A stretch of DNA of 64,000 nucleotides from Hyalangium versicolor. GTDB taxonomy: Bacteria > Myxococcota > Myxococcia > Myxococcales > Myxococcaceae. Shown one piece after another: positions 36,282 through 48,086 of this stretch. The position numbers were made by a program, and so were the translations under genes. The notes beneath the pieces were generated by a model, which worked only from the letters and a program-made list of their open reading frames with translations, ran no database searches and was not told the origin of the DNA. The stretch spans positions 62,001 through 126,000 of the forward strand of contig NZ_JAHXBF010000018.1 in the NCBI RefSeq assembly GCF_020103695.1, written 5' to 3'. Numbering within the stretch: the stretch's first letter is position 1; every line of letters begins with the position of its first letter.

Positions 36282-37988
36282 TTACTTCTTCGCCTGCTCG
36301 GGACCGCCAAAGTCACGGATGAGCTGATCCGCGGTGACGAAGCGGAGCTCGATATCCACGGGGACGGAGCGGAGCCTGTCGAGCACCTTCTGGGCCTCCG
36401 GGCGCACCACGCCCATCTTCGTCAGGAGGGACTCGGCCTGGGCGCGATCCCCTCGAGCCTGCAGCTCCATGAGCTGCTTCGTGAGCGCTACCACCGAGTC
36501 CTGGATCTTCTCGGGGACGACGGCGAAGGTGCCATCCGGGTTCACCTTCACCGCGCCGGTGTCGAGGAAGTGGTTGAGCTGGAGCGCCACGCCCTTGCCG
36601 TGGGCCTCGTCGATGCCGAAGCGAATGGAGCGGAACATGGAGGCCAGATAGGTGGTGTACATGGTGCGCTCCATCGCCTTGTCGAGCACGCCCTTGTTCA
36701 CCAGTTGCTGGAGCGCCCAGAGACCGGAGATGTCCGCCTTGGCCTCCTCGATGGCGCTGGAGGAGACCTGGAGCGCCTGACGCACGGTGGTCTGCTTGCC
36801 GTTGACGGTGATGTTGTGAGGCCCCAGCCCGTGCATCAGCTCGTGCATGAGGATGTGGGTGAAGAAGGAGTCGAAGGAGACGTTGGTGCGGTCCTTCGCA
36901 GCGAGCGCCACCCGGGCGATGGGCAGCAACACGCGCTGGAACTTGGCCTCCTGGATGTTCTTGAGCATCACGCGCTTGCTGCCCTTCTCGGCGGTGACGC
37001 GCTCGTCATTGGGCAGGTTGTAGGCGGCCGTCTGCACGCCCCGGTTGGCGTCTCCCGAGGAGAACACGCTGTTGACGACCCGGATGGGCGCCAGCGCGCC
37101 GAGCTTCGGGTTGCGCAGCTTCGGATCGATGGGGAGGGTGTTCTCCAGCCCCTGGAGCTCGCTGCTGAAGCGGGCCAGCTTCTGCGTCTCCGCGTCATCC
37201 TTCACGGTGATGAAGGCTTCGAAGGCGGCCTTGTAGTTGAACCAGTTGTCTTCGTAGACCTCGTAAGGCCCGATGGTGGGCTCGACGCTGGCGTCCAGCT
37301 CCATCCACGCCACCTCGCTGGCGTAGTAGTCGTTGGAGAGGAAGGCGTCCGCGCGCGCGGAGAGGAAGGCCTGGAGCGTGGGCTGCTTCGTGAGCTGGGC
37401 GGCCTCGCGCAGGAGCTGGGCGGCCTGGCCGAGCTCTCCCTGGTACTCCACGCTGTAGGGCACGGCGATGAACTTGCCGTCCGGGGCCCGGCGGATGGTG
37501 GTGTAGAAGCCGGTGGCCTCGCGCTGCTGGGGCTCGGGCAGGGTCTTCACCCACTGCTCGATGGCCTCCTTCGTGGAGCCCGGCGGGTAGAAGTTGCCGG
37601 AGGCGGACGGCGCGGCGGGGACGCCTGGGAGGAAGGGACGGCCCTCGTCGAGCCGGGACCAGGGGCCCTTGTGGAGGAGGAAGGAGTGCAGCCGCTCACG
37701 GCCAAGCGGAGAGGTGTCCTCCACGAGTTCCAGCAGGAGCGTCTCGTTGCCGGCCCAGGACTGGCGCATGAAGAGCGTGTCCATGAGCTGGGCGGCTTGA
37801 ACCATCTTCGCCAGCGCGCGCTTCTCGTTGTCCGGGAGCTTGGACACATCGACCTTGAGGTCCACGGGGGCGAAGCGCGCCGTCATCCGCTGGAGCTCGG
37901 CGGCGGTGGGCACGGATGCGGGCTCCGCGGCCCGAGCGGCGCTCGCCAGGAGCACCGGGGTAAGCAGGGACAGGAGGTAGCGGGTCAT
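36282..37988 (-). CDS. M49-like (dipeptidyl peptidase III family) exported zinc metallopeptidase
   Basis: 568 residues. Signal peptide MTRYLLSLLTPVLLASAARA. A zinc motif HELMHGLGPH lies near residue 380 and a second ligand region EEAKAD near 410, the pattern of M49-like proteins. Other blocks: GFYTTIRRAPDG, EVYEDNWFNYKAAFEAF and YNLPNDE. Classical DPP III has HELLGH with a one-residue insertion; here the motif is HELMH, closer to a plain HEXXH. Export and a long helical C-terminus suggest a periplasmic or secreted peptidase. It stands alone and diverges from the nuclease cassette. Confidence 0.85.
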   Translation of the reverse strand: MTRYLLSLLTPVLLASAARAAEPASVPTAAELQRMTARFAPVDLKVDVSKLPDNEKRALAKMVQAAQLMDTLFMRQSWAGNETLLLELVEDTSPLGRERLHSFLLHKGPWSRLDEGRPFLPGVPAAPSASGNFYPPGSTKEAIEQWVKTLPEPQQREATGFYTTIRRAPDGKFIAVPYSVEYQGELGQAAQLLREAAQLTKQPTLQAFLSARADAFLSNDYYASEVAWMELDASVEPTIGPYEVYEDNWFNYKAAFEAFITVKDDAETQKLARFSSELQGLENTLPIDPKLRNPKLGALAPIRVVNSVFSSGDANRGVQTAAYNLPNDERVTAEKGSKRVMLKNIQEAKFQRVLLPIARVALAAKDRTNVSFDSFFTHILMHELMHGLGPHNITVNGKQTTVRQALQVSSSAIEEAKADISGLWALQQLVNKGVLDKAMERTMYTTYLASMFRSIRFGIDEAHGKGVALQLNHFLDTGAVKVNPDGTFAVVPEKIQDSVVALTKQLMELQARGDRAQAESLLTKMGVVRPEAQKVLDRLRSVPVDIELRFVTADQLIRDFGGPEQAKK

Positions 37989-38051
37989 GGGGCGGCAGTC
38001 ATAGCGCCTTCCCTAGCAGGTGGGGAGCACGGTGGGAGACGGACAGTCCAG

Positions 38052-38069
38052 TAGGGCATGTCAGCCCTA
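38052..38069. promoter_or_regulatory. Inverted repeat TAGGGC-N6-GCCCTA upstream of nuclease cassette
   Basis: Perfect 6-bp arms with a 6-base spacer, in the 146-base divergent region between the metallopeptidase and nuclease genes. A partial second copy (GTAGGGCGTG) occurs at about 38110, near the cassette start. This is a candidate regulator site. Confidence 0.4.
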
Positions 38070-38134
38070 TGCGTTAGGTCTCCTGTCAGGCTACTCTTCC
38101 ATCAGGTTGGGTAGGGCGTGCGGCGGGGAAGGTC

Positions 38135-38671
38135 ATGGGTAGGGAGCGCAGGTACGTGGAACAGATACGCGTGTTGGACCGGCTGGGGTTGCTCAGGCTG
38201 TGGGAGTGGCTCCAGGCTGGAAAACCCGTCAGCGGGTGGGCAGAGGGCAAACCCTTCGAGTACCTCATCCTCCGCGCCTTCGAGTTAGAGGGAGCCCAGG
38301 TCGTCTGGCCCTATTTCGTGAGCAAGTTCGAGCAGATCGACGGCGCCGTCTTCGTCGATGGGCTGTCCTGTCTCGTGGAGTCCAAGCACCACTCCAACGC
38401 CTTGGGATTTGGCCCCATTGCTCGCTTCAAGGCGCGACTGGATCGACGGCCATCCGCTGCCATCGGCCTCTTGTTCAGCGTGAGTGGCTTTACCAAACCA
38501 GCCCTCCAGGAAGCACTGCAGCACCCCACACGAAATGTCCTGCTCTGGAAGAGGCCCGACATCACCTACGCCCTGATGAACGGCATGCGCGCGGCGATCC
38601 AGCTCAAGTGGCGGAAAGCGGTGGAAAAGGCGGCTCCTGAGTACGACCTCGGCAAGGAGGAAGACACTTGA
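38135..38671 (+). CDS. Mrr-like PD-(D/E)XK nuclease domain protein
   Basis: 178 residues. A restriction-endonuclease-like core is visible: helix with E42 (FEYLILRAFE), D69 in QIDGAVF, and E82-S83-K84 in LVESKHH, followed by IGLLFSVSGFTKPA, the block that closes Mrr-type domains. Mrr-like nucleases cut DNA, often foreign or modified. There is no separate DNA-recognition domain. Its stop overlaps the next start (TTGA), so the pair is probably one functional unit. ATG 38135 has GGGGAAGG upstream. Confidence 0.8.
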   Translation: MGRERRYVEQIRVLDRLGLLRLWEWLQAGKPVSGWAEGKPFEYLILRAFELEGAQVVWPYFVSKFEQIDGAVFVDGLSCLVESKHHSNALGFGPIARFKARLDRRPSAAIGLLFSVSGFTKPALQEALQHPTRNVLLWKRPDITYALMNGMRAAIQLKWRKAVEKAAPEYDLGKEEDT

Positions 38672-39225
38672 GAATCCTGCGCGTCATCACGGAGGGGCAG
38701 TTGGAAGGGCTCGTTCTGGAGAGGCTCCTCAAGCCACATCTCGGAGAGGCGGTCCGGGTCCGGGTCAGCGAGGGAGGAGGCGCTGCACCCGTCTCAGCAG
38801 CCCGTTCCAGGTTGGCGGACGGCTTGCGGGTGGCCCTGGTCCTCAATACAGGAACTCTCAACTTCAAGAAGATCCGCAAGGAGATGGCCCTGCTAGAAGA
38901 CTTGCTCGGCATGGCCGCCTGGCGCGACCGGTGGAAGATCGTGCTCCTGCGGCCCTCGGTGGAGATTGTCTTCTTTCATGATCTGGAAGTGCTCAGGCAG
39001 CTCGTAGGCCGCGCGGCAACTCCGGAGGAACTGACTCGCGCCCAGGCACACCCCAAGGAAGTCCTCGCGGAGATGCTCGGAGTCCCGCCCACGGAACTGC
39101 TGCCGGTGCTTCGCCAGCGCCTGGACTCCGTGGACCTTCGACCTCTGGCTTCCCAGCCCCAGATCCAGGCGCTCCTGGATTTCCACGCTCCTCCCCGGCC
39201 TGAGAGCTGGCTCGTCTCTCCTTGA
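38668..39225 (+). CDS. TOPRIM-like protein partnered with nuclease (degenerate active site)
   Basis: 185 residues, TTG start in a TTGA overlap. The start RVITEGQLEGLVLERLL matches the first strand and Glu of TOPRIM domains (DUF4276/RloB/OLD-like). VALVLNTGT aligns with the strand that normally carries DxD, and LLRPSVEIVFFHD with the later E-containing block. The two Asp are replaced by N and G/T, so metal catalysis is doubtful. The family call rests on pattern only. With the upstream nuclease it forms a compact two-gene cassette; a defence role is inferred. Confidence 0.6.
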   Translation: MRILRVITEGQLEGLVLERLLKPHLGEAVRVRVSEGGGAAPVSAARSRLADGLRVALVLNTGTLNFKKIRKEMALLEDLLGMAAWRDRWKIVLLRPSVEIVFFHDLEVLRQLVGRAATPEELTRAQAHPKEVLAEMLGVPPTELLPVLRQRLDSVDLRPLASQPQIQALLDFHAPPRPESWLVSP

Positions 39226-39243
39226 GGGAGTCATTCCCACCCC

Positions 39244-39262
39244 GCCCCGAATCGGCCGGGGC
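39244..39262 (+). terminator. Weak hairpin after nuclease cassette
   Basis: Arms GCCCCG (39244-39249) and CGGGGC (39257-39262), with a 7-base loop, 18 bases after the cassette's stop. No U-run. It may reduce read-through into htpG, whose own control region would be 39263-39350. Confidence 0.35.
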
Positions 39263-39350
39263 CCAGGCGGGCAGGTTCCCAGACTCGACAACGCTTCTGG
39301 AATGGTTATGGGGAACGGGTCACGCCCTACATGGGGCGTCCGGAGGAGCC

Positions 39351-41357
<2,007 letters not shown>

Positions 41358-41403
41358 GGGGTGAGCAGCACAGGGGAGCTCCCATCACCAGGGGGCCCCC
41401 CTG

Positions 41404-42957
41404 CTACCGCTCCTCATCCACGTCGTCTGCCGAGTCCTCGGGAGAATGCGACTCGTCGTGATAGTCCTGGTGGTAGGCCGAATCGTGCACGTGCTGCTGG
41501 TTCTGATTCATGCTGGCCAGCCACGCCAGGAAGCCAATCCCGGTGAGGCCCAGACAGCCCATGAAGCCCACAACCAGCACGGCGATGAGGCAGCCCTTCC
41601 CCGAGCCCGGAGACTTTCCGCGCGGATTCGCGGCACGGTGGGCATTCGGCACAGGAGCCGGGTGAGGCCCTGGTACCGGAACCTGTGGCACGGGAGACGG
41701 AATTTGCTCGGCTGAGAGGGGAGTCGGAACGGGCTGCCGGTCCGTCACAGGCCTCGCCGGGCCCGACGGACCGCCACTCGCGAGCGGTACCGGCATCTGC
41801 TCCCGGTCCGTTATCGGCCGAGCGGGAGTTCCACCCGAGGGAAGAGGCTGGCCGGCGCTGACGGCTGCCCCCGGACGCTGCATCGTCGCAGAGAAGCCTC
41901 CCACTGCCTGAGCCGCTGCCTGCGCGGCTCCGCTGGACTCGGGCCGCTGCATCGTCGCGGACAAGGACTCAGGTGCTCCGGCCACTCCCCGCGCAACGCC
42001 TCCCTGCAATGGCATGGGCGCCACGCCGCTGCTCGTGGGCAGTGAGCGCACCGCATCCTCGCAGGCCATCAAGGCCCGGTCCGCCTGGGCCGCATCCTGG
42101 AAGCGATCCTCGGGACGCTTCTCGTAGAACTTCTGGAGCGTCTGCCGCACCACCTCGGGCAGAGCCAGCGCCAACGGAGGAGGCGGTTCGTTGAGCTGCG
42201 CATGGAGGATGCGCGCGATCGTCTCGCCCTTGAACGCCCGAACGCCACTGAGCATCTCGTGGCAGATGAGGCCCGCGGCGTAGAGATCCGTCCTCCCGTC
42301 GATCGGCTTGCCCGAGATCTGCTCCGGCGCCATGTACGCCGGCGTGCCCACCATCATCCCCTCGCTGGTGAGCTGGCCGGCCATGTCGCCGATGACCTTG
42401 GCGATGCCGAAGTCCAGCACCTTCACGAAGAGCTGCCCGTCGTCCGGGCCCGCCTGGACGATCTTGATGTTGGAGGGCTTGAGGTCGCGGTGGACGATGC
42501 CCAGCGAGTGCGCGGCGTGCAGCAACGAGACGATCTGCCGCATCACCGCCACGGCCTGGCGGAGCGGCATCGCGCCATGGCGTTCGATGTACTCGGCCAG
42601 CTCGATGCCGTCCACGTACTCCATGACGATGTAGGGAGTGCCCTGCTCCACGCCGAAGTCGATGACGTGCGTCATCGCCGGATGGTTCACCTTGCCCGCC
42701 ACCCTCGCCTCGCGGCTGAAGCGCGCCAGCAGGTCGGGCGAGGAGATGGCCCTCGGAGACAGCACCTTCACCGCCATCGTCTTGTCGAGCCCGATGTGCG
42801 TGGCACGGAAGACCGTGCCCATGCCGCCGTGGCCCAGCTCCGCCTCGATGCGGTAGGTGTCCTTGAGCACCGCGCCGGGGCCGATCTGGAGCGCGGAGGC
42901 TGGCGGATGCTGCGGCACATTCCGAGCCGGCGGATACGTCTTGTCGTCCTCACTCAT
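41404..42957 (-). CDS. Membrane Ser/Thr kinase with His/Asp-rich outer tail
   Basis: 517 residues. Kinase domain about 30-300: LGHGGMGTVFRA, MAVKVL, HRDLKPSNI, DFGIAK, APEQ. A Pro/Ser-rich linker contains a duplicated SATMQRP motif and two PxTDR segments. One membrane helix near 455-482 is followed by a 34-residue outer tail with five His and many Asp/Glu (pattern HVHDSAYHQDYHDESH), which looks like a metal-binding sensor. It lies 16 bases downstream of a close paralogue on the same strand; the two almost certainly arose by tandem duplication. Confidence 0.93.
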   Translation of the reverse strand: MSEDDKTYPPARNVPQHPPASALQIGPGAVLKDTYRIEAELGHGGMGTVFRATHIGLDKTMAVKVLSPRAISSPDLLARFSREARVAGKVNHPAMTHVIDFGVEQGTPYIVMEYVDGIELAEYIERHGAMPLRQAVAVMRQIVSLLHAAHSLGIVHRDLKPSNIKIVQAGPDDGQLFVKVLDFGIAKVIGDMAGQLTSEGMMVGTPAYMAPEQISGKPIDGRTDLYAAGLICHEMLSGVRAFKGETIARILHAQLNEPPPPLALALPEVVRQTLQKFYEKRPEDRFQDAAQADRALMACEDAVRSLPTSSGVAPMPLQGGVARGVAGAPESLSATMQRPESSGAAQAAAQAVGGFSATMQRPGAAVSAGQPLPSGGTPARPITDREQMPVPLASGGPSGPARPVTDRQPVPTPLSAEQIPSPVPQVPVPGPHPAPVPNAHRAANPRGKSPGSGKGCLIAVLVVGFMGCLGLTGIGFLAWLASMNQNQQHVHDSAYHQDYHDESHSPEDSADDVDEER

Positions 42958-42973
42958 GGGTTGCGCACCTCGC

Positions 42974-44836
42974 TCACGGGGCTGTTCCGGAGACTCGCGT
43001 GTGCACCTTCACGACCACCCGCTGCGTGTTCGGGTCACCCTTCTTGCGCGGCTCGAAGGAGAGCGTCTGGGTCTGCAGCACCTTCTCCGAGCTGGACTCC
43101 GGCCACTTCTTGAAGAGGTCCTGGTACTGGCGCTTCAACTTCTCCGGCTTCACCGACGCACAGTCGATCTGCTCCCGCGAGTCGACAGACTTCATCAGCC
43201 ACGGCCCGAACTGTCCTGAGCGCTGACGGCTCGACTCGAGCGCCACCACGGAGACGAAGCAACTGTCGCCCTGCGGCTCTGACGCAGGGGGCGGCGTCTC
43301 CTCGGCCGTCTCGGTCGCATCCCCCTCGTCCGCCTCCGGTTCGTCTTCGATCTCTTCGTTCCCCTCTGGGGGCGCCGTGGGTGCCTGGGCCTCCGTCTCC
43401 GCGGTGGGACCAGGCTCGGTGGGAGGCGGCTCGGTCTGGGGTGGCGGTCGCGTCGCCACGGTCCCTGGACCCGTTGCTGGAGGTGTCTGTCCTCCTGGAG
43501 ACGGCGCGAACGGAAGCCCCGCAAGCCGGCCACTCTTCCAGGCCCACACGGCCCCCGCGAGCCCCGCCAGGAGGAACACGAACCCAATCCCCAGCACCAC
43601 CAGGATCGCGGTGGAGTTCGAGGACTTCCTGGGCTCGACTGCCTTGGGCGGAGGAACCACCAGCGCGGGAGGCGGTGACGAGACAGGCTTCGACTCCACT
43701 GGAGCCGGCTCAGGCACGAGCGCAGGCTGATCCCGAATAGCCGTCCGTCCCTCCCTCACGAGCGAGTCCGAGACCGCAACGCCCGAGGACGGCCTGGACT
43801 CGACGGCAGCGGGCTCGGCCTTCTGTGGCCGGTACGCCAGCGTCTTCATCCCTGCATCGGGAGTACTCGGCTGCTCCGTGCTGCCCGACAGCACCGCGGC
43901 CGCAGCCACGTTCACCGAAGGCGGCCGCAGCACGTCCTCGCAAGCCATGAGCGCCCGGTCCGCCTCGGCCGCGTCCTGGAAGCGATCCTCCGGACGCTTC
44001 TCGACGAACTTCTGGATCGTCTGGCGAACGATGTCCGGCACCTGCACCGTCAGCGGCGGCGGCGGATCGTTCATCTGCGCATGGAGGATGCGGGCGATCG
44101 TCTCTCCCTTGAACGCCCGCACGCCACTGAGCATCTCGTGGAAGATGAGCCCCGCCGCGTAGAGGTCCGTCCTTCCATCAATCGGATGGCCGGTGATCTG
44201 CTCCGGAGCCATGTACGCGGGCGTGCCCACCAGCATCCCCTCGCTGGTCAACTGCCCCGACACATCCCCGACGATCTTCGCCACGCCGAAGTCCAGCACC
44301 TTCACGAAGATCTGACTCTCCTCCGGAGTCTCCTGGATGATCTTGATGTTGGCCGGCTTCAAGTCCCTGTGGACGATGCCCAGCCCATGCGCCGCTCGCA
44401 GCAGCGAGACGATCTGCCGCATCACCGCCACCGCGCGCCGTGGCGACATGGGCCCGCTGCGCTCGATGAGCTCCGCCAGCTCGGCGCCGCTCACGTACTC
44501 CATGACGATATAAGGAGTGCCCTGCTCCACGCCGAAGTCGATGACGGCCGTCATCGCCGGATGGCTCACCTTGCCGGCCACCTTCGCCTCGCGCTCGAAG
44601 CGCGCCAGGCTGTCCGGGGTGGAGATGGCCCGGTGTGAGAGCACCTTCACGGCCATCGTCTTCTCCAGCCCGATGTGCGTGGCCCGGAAGACCGTCCCCA
44701 TACCCCCGCTGCCCAGCTCGGCGTCGATGCGGTAGGTGCCCTTGAGCACCGTGCCCGGGACGATCTGCAGAGGTGCACCCGGCTTGCTCTCCGCCTGGCG
44801 ATCCCCCGACAAATAGGTCTTGTCGTCTTCACTCAT
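42974..44836 (-). CDS. Membrane Ser/Thr kinase, tandem paralogue with Cys-containing outer domain
   Basis: 620 residues. Starts MSEDDKTY as its neighbour does, with a nearly identical kinase domain (LGSGGMGTVFRA, HRDLKPANI, DFGVAK, APEQ). One membrane helix near 405-428, then a Pro/Glu/Thr-rich linker and an outer domain of about 95 residues with two Cys (GDSCFVSVV and REQIDCASV) that is unlike the paralogue's His-rich tail. The shared kinase with different sensors suggests two inputs into one phosphorylation route. It is divergent from aroF. Confidence 0.93.
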   Translation of the reverse strand: MSEDDKTYLSGDRQAESKPGAPLQIVPGTVLKGTYRIDAELGSGGMGTVFRATHIGLEKTMAVKVLSHRAISTPDSLARFEREAKVAGKVSHPAMTAVIDFGVEQGTPYIVMEYVSGAELAELIERSGPMSPRRAVAVMRQIVSLLRAAHGLGIVHRDLKPANIKIIQETPEESQIFVKVLDFGVAKIVGDVSGQLTSEGMLVGTPAYMAPEQITGHPIDGRTDLYAAGLIFHEMLSGVRAFKGETIARILHAQMNDPPPPLTVQVPDIVRQTIQKFVEKRPEDRFQDAAEADRALMACEDVLRPPSVNVAAAAVLSGSTEQPSTPDAGMKTLAYRPQKAEPAAVESRPSSGVAVSDSLVREGRTAIRDQPALVPEPAPVESKPVSSPPPALVVPPPKAVEPRKSSNSTAILVVLGIGFVFLLAGLAGAVWAWKSGRLAGLPFAPSPGGQTPPATGPGTVATRPPPQTEPPPTEPGPTAETEAQAPTAPPEGNEEIEDEPEADEGDATETAEETPPPASEPQGDSCFVSVVALESSRQRSGQFGPWLMKSVDSREQIDCASVKPEKLKRQYQDLFKKWPESSSEKVLQTQTLSFEPRKKGDPNTQRVVVKVHTRVSGTAP

Positions 44837-45141
44837 GGATGCGCCGGGATGCTACCTCGCTCTCATTCCTCCCGAGCGCCACAGATGCTCAAAATGACGC
44901 CAATGTACTCTTTAGACCTACCTACTCTATAGGTCACTCACATTCAGCGTCTGAGAGTCCGTCCTGCATACACCAGGGGAATAACCCTTCAGCGTGGCTT
45001 GATTTGGCTTGGGGGCACAAGGGACACTTATTGTCACCGTGAGCGAGCGGACAACCGGCTCGGCCGTGTCATCTTCTCGCCCGCGGGAGTTGTGCCCATC
45101 CCGCCGGTTCCCGCCGGCAATGCCTTGGAGATAGGTGCCCC
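44837..45141. other. 305-bp divergent intergenic region, kinase pair / aroF-trp operon
   Basis: No gene supported. It must hold promoters for the minus-strand kinase pair and the plus-strand aroF-trp operon. It is locally AT-rich at 44890-44945. An inverted repeat GACCTA-N9-TAGGTC lies at 44915-44935. A 31-codon GTG frame at 45039-45134 ends seven bases before aroF but lacks a ribosome site. No convincing -35/-10 pair or trp attenuator was found. Confidence 0.5.
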
Positions 45142-46167
<1,026 letters not shown>

Positions 46168-46173
46168 CCATCC

Positions 46174-47190
46174 ATGACGCTCAAGGAGGCGCTGGGCAAG
46201 GTGCTGGGCCGACGAGATCTCACCCGCGAGGAGATGGCCACCATCATGGGCCTGATGCTCGCGGGCGAGGCGACGTCCGCGCAGGTGGGTGCGCTCGCGG
46301 CCGCTCTGCGGATGAAGGGCGAGACGGAGGACGAGCTCCTCGGGGCAGCCGAGGCCATGCGGGCCCGAGCGGCCAAGTTGTCTCCTCGAGCGGAGGTGGT
46401 GTTGGACACGTGCGGCACCGGAGGAGATGGGGCGCACACGTTCAACATCTCCACGGCAGTGGCCTTCGTGGCCGCGGGGGCTGGAGCGACGGTGGCCAAG
46501 CACGGCAACCGGGCCGTCTCCAGCCGCTGCGGGAGTTCGGACGTGCTGGCGGCGCTGGGGCTGCCGATGGAACGGGCGCATGACGACGTGTCCCGGGACA
46601 TCGACGAGCACGGCGTGGGCTTCCTCTTCGCGCCGTCGCACCACAGCGCGCTGAAGCACGTGGCGCAGGCTCGGCGGGAGATGGGCTTCTACAGCTTCTT
46701 CAACCTGCTGGGGCCGCTGACCAACCCCGCGGGCGCTCGCTACCAGTTGCTGGGCACCTTCGCCGGAGAGCGGCTGGAGCAGACGGCCCGGGTGCTGGGA
46801 CGGCTGGGCAGCCGGCGCGCATGGGTGGTGCACGGCCAGGATGGGCTGGATGAGGTAACCCCCTGCGCCGCGACGAACGTGGCGGAGCTGCGCGAGGACG
46901 GAACAGTGCGCCTGTTCACCGTCAGCCCGGAGGACGCGGGGTTGGAGCGGGTGCCTCGGGAGGCCATCGCCGGGGGCGACGCGGAGCACAACGCCCAGTT
47001 GCTGAAGGGCCTGCTCCAAGGTGAGCGCTCGGGCATCCGCACAGCGGTGCTGCTCAACGCGGCAGCGGCGCTGGTGGTGGTCGGCAAGGCGGCGGATCTG
47101 CGCGAGGGCGTGAAGCGGGCCGAGGAGTCCATCGACTCGGGCTCGGCGGCGCGCAAGCTGGCGGCGTTGATCCAGGGTGCCATCTCTTGA
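46174..47190 (+). CDS. trpD: Anthranilate phosphoribosyltransferase TrpD
   Basis: 338 residues. Transfers phosphoribose from PRPP to anthranilate. Seen: PRPP-binding CGTGGDGAHTFNIST, the KHGNRAVSSRCGSSDVL block and GPLTNPAGARYQLLG. It lacks a fused TrpG domain; TrpG is encoded at 58.4 kb. It begins six bases after aroF. A 122-base spacer with a hairpin follows before trpC, the only long gap in this operon. Confidence 0.97.
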   Translation: MTLKEALGKVLGRRDLTREEMATIMGLMLAGEATSAQVGALAAALRMKGETEDELLGAAEAMRARAAKLSPRAEVVLDTCGTGGDGAHTFNISTAVAFVAAGAGATVAKHGNRAVSSRCGSSDVLAALGLPMERAHDDVSRDIDEHGVGFLFAPSHHSALKHVAQARREMGFYSFFNLLGPLTNPAGARYQLLGTFAGERLEQTARVLGRLGSRRAWVVHGQDGLDEVTPCAATNVAELREDGTVRLFTVSPEDAGLERVPREAIAGGDAEHNAQLLKGLLQGERSGIRTAVLLNAAAALVVVGKAADLREGVKRAEESIDSGSAARKLAALIQGAIS

Positions 47191-47270
47191 ATCGTGGCCC
47201 ACGGAAAGTCCCGCCGCCCGGCCCAGGAGCGGATTAGGCTGAGGGTTGTCGTCCCCCCGCAGTCGCTGCC

Positions 47271-47298
47271 AGGGCGGGCCCACCGCGGCGCCCGCCCT
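47271..47298 (+). promoter_or_regulatory. Hairpin directly upstream of trpC ribosome binding site
   Basis: Arms AGGGCGGG (47271-47278) and CCCGCCCT (47291-47298) pair perfectly across a 12-base loop. The 3' arm ends two bases before GGAG (47301-47304) of trpC. This could separate trpD from trpCFBA expression, for example by transcript processing. No U-run or Trp-rich leader was found. Confidence 0.5.
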
Positions 47299-47312
47299 CC
47301 GGAGAATCTTGA

Positions 47313-48086
47313 ATGAACCTCCTCGCGGACATCTTCGCGCGCAAGCGCCGGGAACTCGCGGCTCGCGCTCCTCTGGCGGCGCGGGTCCGGCCTCCGGCTC
47401 GGGACTTCACAGCGGCACTGATCCGGCCGGGTGCGGTGGTGAACGTCATCGCCGAGGTGAAGCGCAAGAGCCCGTCCGGCGGCAACTTCCCCCACTCGGA
47501 TCTGGTCCAGGTGGCACGGGGCTATGAGGCCGGCGGAGCGTGCGCCATCAGCGTGCTCACGGACGATGTGGACTTCGGAGGCACCCTCGCGGACCTCGAG
47601 CAGGTGCGCGCGGCGATCTCGATCCCCGTGCTCCGCAAGGACTTCCTGGTCGCCCCGCAGGAGATAGAGGAGAGCGCGGCCATCGGCGCGGACGCGATCC
47701 TGCTCATCGCTGACGCTCTGGAGGATGGGCTGCTGCGAGAGATGGTGGCGGCCGCGAAGGCCTGTAGCGTGGCGGCGCTGGTGGAGGCCCACACGGAAGC
47801 CCACGCCGAGCGCGCGCTTGCGGCGGGCGCGGAGCTGGTGGGCATCAACAACCGGGATCTGTCCATCCTGCGCACGGACACGGCCACGGCGCTGCAAGTG
47901 ATGCCGAAGCTGCGTCAGCGGGCTCGCGGGCTGGTGGCCGAGAGCGGGCTGAAGACGGCAGCGGACTTCGCGGCGGCAAAGGCCGCGGGGGCGAACGCGG
48001 TGCTCGTCGGCGAGTCCCTGCTGCGAGACGCGGAGCCTGGCAAGGCTCTGGCGCGGTTGCTGGCCGCGAAGGACGGAGCGGCGTGA
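47313..48086 (+). CDS. trpC: Indole-3-glycerol phosphate synthase TrpC
   Basis: 257 residues, monofunctional TIM barrel. Closes the indole ring from CdRP. Catalytic blocks: AEVKRKSPSGGNF, VLRKDFLV, GADAILLIADAL, LVEAHTEAHAERAL, GINNRDL and GLVAESGLKTAADF. The stop overlaps the trpF start by four bases, so the two are coupled. Confidence 0.97.
   Translation: MNLLADIFARKRRELAARAPLAARVRPPARDFTAALIRPGAVVNVIAEVKRKSPSGGNFPHSDLVQVARGYEAGGACAISVLTDDVDFGGTLADLEQVRAAISIPVLRKDFLVAPQEIEESAAIGADAILLIADALEDGLLREMVAAAKACSVAALVEAHTEAHAERALAAGAELVGINNRDLSILRTDTATALQVMPKLRQRARGLVAESGLKTAADFAAAKAAGANAVLVGESLLRDAEPGKALARLLAAKDGAA

Noticed and set aside
39263..39350. Heat-shock promoter for htpG
   Set aside because: TCGACA with a 16-base spacer and TATGGG was noted, but the -10 match is poor and no CIRCE or sigma32-type element is visible.
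45039..45134. 31-codon leader ORF before aroF with one Trp codon near its end
   Set aside because: GTG start without a ribosome site, only one Trp, and no terminator/antiterminator pair; not enough for an attenuator.
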